This document shows positions 6,665 through 11,907 of a stretch of 11,907 bases of DNA, in pieces (positions within the stretch are counted from its first letter, which is position 1; each line of letters opens with the position of its first letter). This DNA comes from Bacillota bacterium (GTDB lineage Bacteria > Bacillota > Clostridia > Oscillospirales > Ruminococcaceae), in contig JAEWBS010000038.1 of the NCBI GenBank assembly GCA_023391005.1, positions 1 through 11,907 on the forward strand, in the 5' to 3' direction. A program made the translations under genes and the position numbers. Under the pieces are notes generated by a model. The model ran no database searches. It had not been told where the DNA came from and saw only the letters and a list, made by a program, of their open reading frames with translations.

Positions 6665-7950
6665 CGCTGGTACTGATCACGCTTTTCGGGCTGATGCTGC
6701 TGGGTGTACCGGTGGCCTTTTCAATCATATCTTCAGGGTTGGTTTACTTAAATTCAACAAATGTTAGCTTTCTTGTCGTGGCCCAACGTCTGGTGTACGG
6801 CCTAAACTCGTTTACGCTGCTGGCGGTTCCGCTGTTTATTCTCGTGGGCAACCTCATGGATTTTGGCGGCATTTCCAAGCGCTTGACCGACTGGGCCAAA
6901 AGCCTCTTGGGCTGGCTGCCCGGCGGCTTGGGCATCGTCACCGTCTTTAGCTGCGCCATCTTTGCGGCGCTGACCGGCTCGGGACCCGCCACCGTCGCCG
7001 CCATCGGCTCGATTATGCTGCCCTCGATGACCAAGGCCGGCTATTCTAGGGAGAGCAGCGCGGGACTCGTCGCGGCCGCAGGCGCTCTGGGCCCCATTAT
7101 TCCGCCCAGCATCCCGATGATCATTTACGGCGTGACCATGAGTCTGTCGATTCCCGCCATGTTCATCGCGGGCATTGTGCCCGGACTGGTCATTGCGGCG
7201 GCGCTGAGTGTTGTCAACGTCATCTTTGCTTATAAAAATCCCGAGGTTTTAAAGCATGCGGGGCAAACGAAATTTGATTTTAAATACTCGTTAAAAATGT
7301 TCTGGAAGGCGCTGGGCGCTCTGGGGCTGCCCGTGCTGATTCTCGGCGGCATCTACGGCGGCATTTTTACCCCGACCGAATCCGCGGCGGTAGGCATCGT
7401 GTACGCGCTGATCGTCGGCTTTGCACTGGGGGAGCTTAAAGTAAAGGATCTGCCGCGCATTCTGATTTCGTCGCTCAAAACCTCCACAATGGTCAATTTC
7501 ATCATTGCGGCGGCTTCGATCTTTTCGTGGGTGGTATCCAAATCACAGATCGGCACGGCGATCTCGGACGCTTTTATCACGCTGGTCAACGGCGACCGCA
7601 ACATGTATCTGTTTGTGCTCGTCATGATTCTGCTCGTGGTTGGCTGCCTGATGGACAACGTCGCCGCGACGCTGATTCTGGCGCCCATCCTCATCCCTGT
7701 CGGCATTTCATTGGGCTGCAACGAGCTGCACATCGGCATGCTGTTCTGTATCTGCCTTGTGGTCGGTTTTGTCACGCCACCCTTCGGGTATAACCTGTTT
7801 ACGGCCGTCTCAATCTCCGGCCTAAATTTTAAACAGATCGTCAGGGGCAGCATCCCCTTCCTGTTGACTGAAATCGCGCTGCTGTTTGTGTTTGCTTACG
7901 TGCCGGGAATCATTACCTGGCTGCCCAAGCTGATGGGCTACAGCTATTGA
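6661..7950 (+). CDS. dctM: TRAP transporter large permease subunit, DctM family
   Basis: A 429-residue very hydrophobic protein of the usual DctM length with roughly 12 membrane segments; it forms the ion-coupled elevator-type transport domain. Family motifs: G106-S-G-P-A-T-V-A-A-I-G-S-I-M-L-P (first hairpin), G-A-L-G144-P-I-I-P-P-S-I-P-M-I, G-G-I-Y-G-G-I-F-T-P-T-E-S-A-A, M331-D-N-V-A-A-T-L-I-L-A-P, and G-F-V-T372-P-P-F-G-Y-N-L. These are the regions that form the ion and substrate sites in SiaQM-type structures. AAGGAGG (6644-6650) lies inside the end of dctQ, 10 bases from the ATG, and the ATGA overlap couples the two. All three TRAP subunits are intact, so the transporter should be functional. 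Confidence 0.95.
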   Translation: MTLVLITLFGLMLLGVPVAFSIISSGLVYLNSTNVSFLVVAQRLVYGLNSFTLLAVPLFILVGNLMDFGGISKRLTDWAKSLLGWLPGGLGIVTVFSCAIFAALTGSGPATVAAIGSIMLPSMTKAGYSRESSAGLVAAAGALGPIIPPSIPMIIYGVTMSLSIPAMFIAGIVPGLVIAAALSVVNVIFAYKNPEVLKHAGQTKFDFKYSLKMFWKALGALGLPVLILGGIYGGIFTPTESAAVGIVYALIVGFALGELKVKDLPRILISSLKTSTMVNFIIAAASIFSWVVSKSQIGTAISDAFITLVNGDRNMYLFVLVMILLVVGCLMDNVAATLILAPILIPVGISLGCNELHIGMLFCICLVVGFVTPPFGYNLFTAVSISGLNFKQIVRGSIPFLLTEIALLFVFAYVPGIITWLPKLMGYSY

Positions 7951-8013
7951 TACGACCCGTGATACGGGTTAAAGGCCCGGCTTAACGCAGGCAAAAAAAT
8001 AAACGCGTCCGCC

Positions 8014-8054
8014 AGCGGCGGCCTGCTTCCCTCTCGGGGCGGGCCGCCGCTTTG
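8014..8054 (+). terminator. GC-rich stem-loop closing the TRAP operon
   Basis: AGCGGCGGCC (8014-8023) pairs exactly with GGCCGCCGCT (8042-8051) around an 18-base GC-rich loop; a short TTT follows. A smaller stem ACCCGT-GAT-ACGGGT lies at 7955-7969 right after the dctM stop. The T-tract is short, so termination may be partial. On the minus strand the stem is followed by a run of T (complement of the A7 at 7993-7999), so it may work in both directions. Confidence 0.5.
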
Positions 8055-8110
8055 TCGGAGCCTCTTGGCGGGCGAAAAATCGCGAACAGCGGGACGCGCA
8101 CGCAAAAATC

Positions 8111-8119
8111 TGCTATGAT
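8111..8119 (+). promoter_or_regulatory. Extended -10 promoter of the LysR gene
   Basis: TGCTATGAT is a TGn-extended -10 element; no good -35 is seen around 8091-8096, as is tolerated with extended -10 promoters. The 5' leader of roughly 120 bases up to 8245 holds small stems (GACGG/CCGTC at 8133-8147; ACCC/GGGT near 8166-8180) of uncertain meaning. Confidence 0.5.
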
Positions 8120-8245
8120 AAAATAGCTGTAAGACGGCGATTCCGTCAAATTTTGCACAGTGACACACCCCTCAACAGGGTACTCGCCGTTTATACGCTT
8201 GAACGCGTCAGCAACAAAAATATAAAACACAGGAGGGACGGGCCA

Positions 8246-9187
8246 ATGCGGACGGGCTTTGAAATTTTTTTGCTTGTAGCGGAAAAAATGAGCATTTCAC
8301 ACGCGGCACAACAGGCCTATATTACCCAGCAATGTGTCAGCGACCATATTAAGCGTCTGGAAAAGGAGTATAACGTCAAGCTGTTTGAACGCAAGCCCAA
8401 GCTGAGCCTGACGCCCGCAGGCGAGGTGATGCTTGAAAATCTGCGCAATATCCGAATCTTAGAAAAAAGCATGGACGACAGCCTGTACAGCATGGCCAGC
8501 GGCGAAAGCGGTTCCTTCACGCTTGGCATCAGCACCTCGCGCGCCTCGGTCATATTGCCGGGTGTGCTATCTCAGTACTATAAGATGTTCCCCAAGGTGA
8601 ACATCTCCTTTTGCATTGAGGACACCAAGATTTTGGAGGAACGGCTGCTGCGCGGCGAGATCGATCTGTTCATCGGCGTCAATACCGACCCCGATCCCTC
8701 CTTTGATATCCGCACAATGGCGGACGACGAGATTCGGCTCATCATCTCCTCCCACCTGCTGCGCTCGTATTTTGAGGAAATCCAGATTGATAAAATGCGC
8801 GGCGGCGTCGATCTCAACCATTTCACGAATATCCCCTTTGCCCTCAGCTTCAAAACCGGAAAGGTCAACCATGTGATCATGGAATATCTCAACTACCACC
8901 ACCTGCGGCTCAATGTCGTCTATAATATCAGCGACTGCGAGGCGCAGATTATGCTGTGCGCCTCGGGCGTCTGCGCATCGCTGTGTCCCCGCATGCTGCT
9001 CAACACGGCCCACCGGCACAACCTGACCAGCGCCGAGCACAACAAATTATATATGTTCCCAATCAGCGGGCTGGACAGGCCGCTGCATATCGACATCGTG
9101 AGCCACAAGGGCGTGATACAGCCGGCGTTTATCCGCCGCTTCATCGCGCTGATGCAGGAGGAGGTCCGGCGGATCAGTCGGCAGTAA
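8246..9187 (+). CDS. LysR-family transcriptional regulator
   Basis: A 313-residue LysR-type regulator. The N-terminal winged helix-turn-helix (about 1-60) shows F5-E-I-F, S-I-S-H-A-A-Q, then V31-S-D-H-I-K-R-L-E-K-E-Y-N-V-K-L-F-E-R and L-T-P-A-G-E. A linker helix follows to about 90, then a periplasmic-binding-protein-like effector domain beginning G-S-F-T-L-G-I-S-T-S and containing L-L-R-G-E-I-D-L-F-I-G-V. C30 stands where most family members have Ala or Ser before V-S. ATG 8246 follows AGGAGGG (8231-8237) by 8 bases; the longer in-frame start at 8153 has no ribosome binding site. It lies between, and in the same direction as, the TRAP operon and the ABC operon rather than divergent from its target, so its target is not fixed by position. 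An inverted repeat ahead of the ABC promoter makes that operon a good candidate. Confidence 0.93.
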   Translation: MRTGFEIFLLVAEKMSISHAAQQAYITQQCVSDHIKRLEKEYNVKLFERKPKLSLTPAGEVMLENLRNIRILEKSMDDSLYSMASGESGSFTLGISTSRASVILPGVLSQYYKMFPKVNISFCIEDTKILEERLLRGEIDLFIGVNTDPDPSFDIRTMADDEIRLIISSHLLRSYFEEIQIDKMRGGVDLNHFTNIPFALSFKTGKVNHVIMEYLNYHHLRLNVVYNISDCEAQIMLCASGVCASLCPRMLLNTAHRHNLTSAEHNKLYMFPISGLDRPLHIDIVSHKGVIQPAFIRRFIALMQEEVRRISRQ

Positions 9188-9284
9188 AGCACACGCGACA
9201 GGCGACCCTCTCTAAATCCGCTCTGATCACACCGGTCTATTTCAGATTCGGCGTCTCTATATCTATGTCTCAAAAACTTTCAGA

Positions 9285-9298
9285 AATTGGGGGCAATT
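9285..9298. promoter_or_regulatory. Inverted repeat AATTG-N4-CAATT, candidate LysR binding site
   Basis: AATTG (9285-9289) and CAATT (9294-9298) flank GGGG, centred about 75 bases upstream of the predicted start for the ABC operon. A second CAATTGA copy (9328-9334) overlaps the -35, and AATTGGG/CCCAATT (9285-9291, 9326-9332) form a wider inverted pair. A recognition half-site near -65 to -75 plus a second near -35 is the usual LysR arrangement. Inference from position and symmetry only. Confidence 0.4.
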
Positions 9299-9330
9299 GA
9301 TGCTCAAAGTGCCGAAAAAGCGCGTCCCAA

Positions 9331-9359
9331 TTGACTTTACCGCCGCAAAATGTTAGTCT
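9331..9359 (+). promoter_or_regulatory. Sigma-A promoter of the ABC transporter operon
   Basis: TTGACT (9331-9336), 17-base spacer, TAGTCT (9354-9359) with TG one base before the -10 (9351-9352). Transcription would start near 9366, giving an 85-base leader to the GTG at 9451. This is the clearest promoter in the window. No terminator is evident between the LysR stop and this promoter. Confidence 0.7.
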
Positions 9360-9450
9360 AAAGTGTATTTTTCACATCGATTTTACATATAGCCGTCTAA
9401 ACCGCATGAATGCGACAATAAGACGTGATGATTAAGGGAGGAAGGCTCTG

Positions 9451-10284
9451 GTGAAGCGTGCAAAAGGCGTTATCTGGCTGCTGTTGATGCTGCCCGGCAT
9501 TCTATTCGTGGCTGTTTTTATGCTGATTCCGCTCTGCCTGCTGGCGGTCACCACCGTCTCGCCGCAAAGCGGTAGCTTTTCGCTGAATGCTTATTTCGCG
9601 ATGTTCGGCGGCGAATATTTCCGTCAGGTCTTTTCGCGCAGCCTGCGTCTGAGCCTGTTGAGCACGGCGGTCTGCGCGGTGCTGGGCTTTCCGACCGCGT
9701 ATTATATCTCGCGTTTTTCAAAGCGCAAGGGGCTTTTGATGGCGCTCGCGGTGTTCCCGATGTTCACAAGCCCGGTTATCCGCTCGTTTAGCTGGATGGT
9801 CATCCTCGGCAAAAAGGGGATCGTCAACAGCATGCTGGTGGGCAGCGGGCTTTTTGCAAAGCCGCAGAGCCTTTTGTATAACGAATTTTCGATGACCGTC
9901 GGCTTTGTGCAGCTGTTTTTGCCGCTGATGATCCTCTCGCTGATCGGCGTCATGGATAGCATTCCCGACGAATTGAGCCTTGCCGCCTGCAATTTGGGCG
10001 CGACGCGGCTGAGGGCGTTTTTCAGCGTCGTATTTCCGCTGAGTATTTCCGGCCTTGTCACCGGCAGCGTGCTGGTCTTTACCGGCTGCCTGACGGCCTA
10101 CACCACGCCGCAGCTTTTAGGCGGCACCGACACGCGGGTGCTCGCGACGGTAATCTATCAGTACGCGATGAGCCTTGGCGACTGGGTTCAAGCCGCCGTT
10201 GTGGCCGTGACGATGATCGTCGTGACAGTGGTCGTATCGGTCGTCTTTAACGCGGTAAGCAAGCGGATTAACCCCATGGCGTAA
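9451..10284 (+). CDS. ABC transporter permease, PotB-like (polyamine/opine/iron class)
   Basis: A 277-residue inner-membrane permease with about six membrane helices, the first at 7-33 (W-L-L-L-M-L-P-G-I-L-F). The cytoplasmic EAA loop that docks onto the ATPase is clear: E174-L-S-L-A-A-C-N-L-G-A-T, continuing to F-F-S-V-V-F-P-L. The sequence F-P-T-A-Y-Y-I-S-R and the C-T-A-Y-T-T-P-Q-L-L-G-G stretch are typical of the PotB side of spermidine/putrescine-like importers. GTG 9451 is preceded by AAGGGAGG (9434-9441) with a 9-base spacer. The substrate is not shown by the permease: this class also carries opines, 2-aminoethylphosphonate and ferric iron. In PotABCD systems a second permease (PotC) is normally adjacent; here the next gene is the ATPase, so the partner must lie downstream of the window or elsewhere, unless this permease homodimerises. 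Confidence 0.9.
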   Translation: MKRAKGVIWLLLMLPGILFVAVFMLIPLCLLAVTTVSPQSGSFSLNAYFAMFGGEYFRQVFSRSLRLSLLSTAVCAVLGFPTAYYISRFSKRKGLLMALAVFPMFTSPVIRSFSWMVILGKKGIVNSMLVGSGLFAKPQSLLYNEFSMTVGFVQLFLPLMILSLIGVMDSIPDELSLAACNLGATRLRAFFSVVFPLSISGLVTGSVLVFTGCLTAYTTPQLLGGTDTRVLATVIYQYAMSLGDWVQAAVVAVTMIVVTVVVSVVFNAVSKRINPMA

Positions 10285-10286
10285 GG

Positions 10287-10316
10287 CCGTTTAACGGCTG
10301 CTGACCCGTTTGACGG
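10287..10316. repeat. Two tandem 11-base palindromes CCGTTTRACGG
   Basis: CCGTTTAACGG (10287-10297) and CCGTTTGACGG (10306-10316) lie 19 bases apart, directly after the permease stop. Each can form a small hairpin or a protein-binding half-site. A further CACCCG/CGGGTG stem lies at 10381-10399. The 156-base gap before the ATPase contains no second permease. Confidence 0.5.
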
Positions 10317-10440
10317 ATGATGCCAACACCCAGTGGCAGCTCTTGTGCCGCCGCGAATGCGCCTAAGTTTAAAATGACCACACCCGTCGGACGCGGGTGC
10401 AAAATAGATGAAACAGACGCTCGGAGAGGATGTGCCACCT

Positions 10441-11472
10441 GTGTCGCTTTTGGAACTGCAAAGCATTACGGCAGGCTACGACAAAAATGTGATTCTCAAG
10501 GATTTTAACCTCAATGTGGAAAAGGGCGAACTGCTCAGCCTCTTGGGCGCGAGCGGCTGCGGCAAGACGACGACGCTGCGCCTTGTCGCGGGCTTTTCTG
10601 AGCCGATGAGCGGCCGCTTTATGTTTGACGGCCGCGACTATACCCATGTGCCGCTGCACAAGCGCAATTTCGGCTTTGTGTTCCAGAGCTATGCGCTGTT
10701 CCCGCACATGACCATCTTTGAGAACGTCGCGTTCGGCCTTAAAATGCGTAAAATGGACACCGCCGCGATCAACGACGCCGTGCGGGACATTCTGAAAACC
10801 GTCGACCTCGAGGGATTTGAACAGCGATTGCCGCGTGAGCTCTCGGGCGGGCAGCGGCAGCGCGTCGCGCTGGCCCGCGCGCTTGTGGTACGGCCCGACC
10901 TTTTATTATTCGATGAGCCGCTCTCAAATCTGGACGCCAAGCTGCGGGTCAAAATGCGGGTCGAGATCCGCAAATTGCAGCAGGAGCTCGGCTTTACGGC
11001 CATCTATGTCACCCACGATCAGGAAGAATGCTTTGCCATCAGCGACAAGGTCGCGATTATGAATAACGGCATCATCGAGCAGCTCGGCGCGCCAAGCGCG
11101 ATCTACAACAACCCTAAAACCGAATTCGTCGCCCATTTTGTGGGCTTTGAAAACTTTTTTGACCTCATCCGCACCGGTGAAAACAGCTTTTCATCGGCCG
11201 GAATTCCGCTTGTGGCCGACCAGCTCCGCGCGGGCAACCGCTTTAAGGGCTGTATCCGCCCCGAGGATATTCTGGTTTCTGCCGCCGGGGCAAAAGTCAC
11301 CAACGCCGTACCCGGGCGGGTGGTCGTCAGCACCTTTTTGGGCAAGCGCAACCAATATAACGTCGAGACGCCCATCGGCGAGCTGGTGGTCAGCACCAGT
11401 CAGGAGCAGTCCTTCAACATCGGCGACGCGGTAACGCTGTCGCTGGTGTCGAATAAAATTATTCTGATTTAG
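10441..11472 (+). CDS. ABC transporter ATP-binding protein, PotA-like
   Basis: A 343-residue nucleotide-binding subunit energising the import system. All motifs are intact (numbering from GTG 10441): Walker A G36-A-S-G-C-G-K42-T-T, Q-loop F81-Q82-S-Y-A-L-F-P-H, signature L134-S-G-G-Q-R-Q-R, Walker B L-L-L-F-D158-E159-P, D-loop S-N-L-D165-A and H-loop T-H192-D-Q-E-E. Residues from about 235 form the C-terminal TOBE-type regulatory domain seen in PotA/FbpC/UgpC proteins (C-I-R-P-E-D; F-L-G-K-R-N-Q-Y-N-V). The start is ambiguous: ATG 10408 gives 11 more residues but has no ribosome binding site, whereas GTG 10441 has GGAGAGG (10423-10429) 11 bases ahead and yields the common N-terminus M-S-L-L-E-L-Q-S-I-T. 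The next gene starts 21 bases after its stop. Confidence 0.93.
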   Translation: MSLLELQSITAGYDKNVILKDFNLNVEKGELLSLLGASGCGKTTTLRLVAGFSEPMSGRFMFDGRDYTHVPLHKRNFGFVFQSYALFPHMTIFENVAFGLKMRKMDTAAINDAVRDILKTVDLEGFEQRLPRELSGGQRQRVALARALVVRPDLLLFDEPLSNLDAKLRVKMRVEIRKLQQELGFTAIYVTHDQEECFAISDKVAIMNNGIIEQLGAPSAIYNNPKTEFVAHFVGFENFFDLIRTGENSFSSAGIPLVADQLRAGNRFKGCIRPEDILVSAAGAKVTNAVPGRVVVSTFLGKRNQYNVETPIGELVVSTSQEQSFNIGDAVTLSLVSNKIILI

Positions 11473-11493
11473 TTGGAAGGATGAAAAAGAAAA

Positions 11494-11907
11494 ATGAGTA
11501 AAAAGGTTTTAACCCTTGTTCTGGCCGCGGCGATGGCCGCGCTTTCTCTCTCGGCCTGCGGCGGTGCTTCAAGCGCGCCCGCCTCTTCGGCAGCGCCTGC
11601 CTCCTCCGCGTCTGAATCCGCCCCTGCTGAGAAGCCCTTTGAGGGCCAGACCCTCTCGATCAGCACCTTTAGCTTCAACGCTGAACTGCTGCAAAAGAAC
11701 ATCTATGACCCCTTTATGGAAGCCACCGGTGCCAAGCTGGTTGTCGATACCGGCAAGAACGCCGAGCGCGTGACCAAAATCAAGGAATCGCCCGAGAGCT
11801 ATGACATCGTCGTCATTGGCGACCTGTTTGTGGCACAGTTGGCCGAGGCCGACCTTATCGACACCGTCGACCGCGCCGCGATGACCAATCTTGACGCGCT
11901 TTACGAC
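11494..11907 (+). CDS. ABC transporter solute-binding lipoprotein, N-terminal part (runs off the right edge)
   Basis: Open from ATG 11494 to the end of the window: 138 codons without a stop. Residues 1-22 form a lipoprotein signal (M-S-K-K-V-L-T-L-V-L...) with lipobox L-S-A-C22, then a low-complexity Ala/Ser/Pro linker to about 46. The mature part starts with F-E-G-Q-T-L-S-I-S-T-F-S-F, then Y-D-P-F-M-E-A-T-G-A-K-L-V-V-D-T-G-K-N-A-E-R and S-Y-D-I-V-V-I-G-D. This is the layout of PotD-type extracellular binding proteins of the polyamine/opine/iron group. GGAAGG (11475-11480) is 13 bases before the start, rather far; an ATG right behind it (11481) reads only six codons. Position as third gene after permease and ATPase makes it the cognate receptor. 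The ligand pocket is outside the window. Confidence 0.9.
   Translation, partial: MSKKVLTLVLAAAMAALSLSACGGASSAPASSAAPASSASESAPAEKPFEGQTLSISTFSFNAELLQKNIYDPFMEATGAKLVVDTGKNAERVTKIKESPESYDIVVIGDLFVAQLAEADLIDTVDRAAMTNLDALYD

Noticed and set aside
11481..11501. Six-codon leader peptide starting at ATG 11481 before the binding-protein gene
   Set aside because: GGAAGG directly abuts the ATG, too close to act as its ribosome binding site; it more likely serves ATG 11494.
1..11907. CRISPR arrays, tRNA/rRNA genes, insertion sequences, phage genes or attachment sites
   Set aside because: No regularly spaced repeats, no cloverleaf, no transposase or integrase motifs, and no terminal inverted repeats bounding a gene were seen on either strand.

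Overview
The window looks like a chromosomal segment from an endospore-forming, moderately GC-rich clostridial Firmicute, probably of the Oscillospiraceae/Ruminococcaceae type. The evidence is the 5' end of a SpoIIID-like sporulation regulator at the left edge (minus strand), strong AGGAGG-type ribosome binding sites, lipoprotein-type solute-binding proteins with a lipobox Cys, and sigma-A promoters. The taxonomic call is an inference from these features; no rRNA or other phylogenetic marker is present.

Left part (1-3720). The truncated spoIIID is read leftwards. Everything else in the window reads rightwards. Next comes a small glycine-zipper hydrophobic gene that seems broken: its start position is occupied by ATA and there is a +1 frame slip in a GGGG run. 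It overlaps an unrecognised 251-residue protein. A long perfect hairpin follows, then a 711-residue methyl-accepting chemotaxis protein. Its dCache sensor carries the residue pattern known from amino-acid-binding dCache domains. A second hairpin, very similar to the first, closes the mcp unit. This part is visibly more AT-rich than the rest. A non-coding stretch of about 420 bases separates it from the catabolic locus.

Middle part (4040-8057). An operon begins behind a possible promoter and a perfect 18-bp palindrome. It encodes a DUF6282-type metal-dependent hydrolase (amidohydrolase-like fold inferred), then a complete tripartite TRAP transporter: DctP binding lipoprotein, DctQ small membrane subunit and DctM large permease. 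A 13-bp RNA hairpin lies between dctP and dctQ, dctQ and dctM overlap by ATGA, and a GC-rich stem closes the unit. The simplest reading is that the TRAP system imports an organic acid and the hydrolase acts on it or on a related cyclic or amide compound in the cytoplasm. The substrate cannot be read from sequence.

Right part (8100-11907). A LysR-type regulator with its own extended -10 promoter sits between the TRAP operon and a second uptake system. The second system is an ABC transporter of the polyamine/opine/iron (PotABCD-like) class: permease, ATPase, then the first 138 codons of a lipoprotein solute-binding protein that runs off the window. It has a near-ideal sigma-A promoter (TTGACT-N17-TAGTCT) with an inverted repeat about 75 bases upstream of the likely transcription start, where LysR proteins usually bind. 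Only one of the two permeases expected for this class is inside the window. TRAP operon, LysR gene and ABC operon together form one co-directional nutrient acquisition island.
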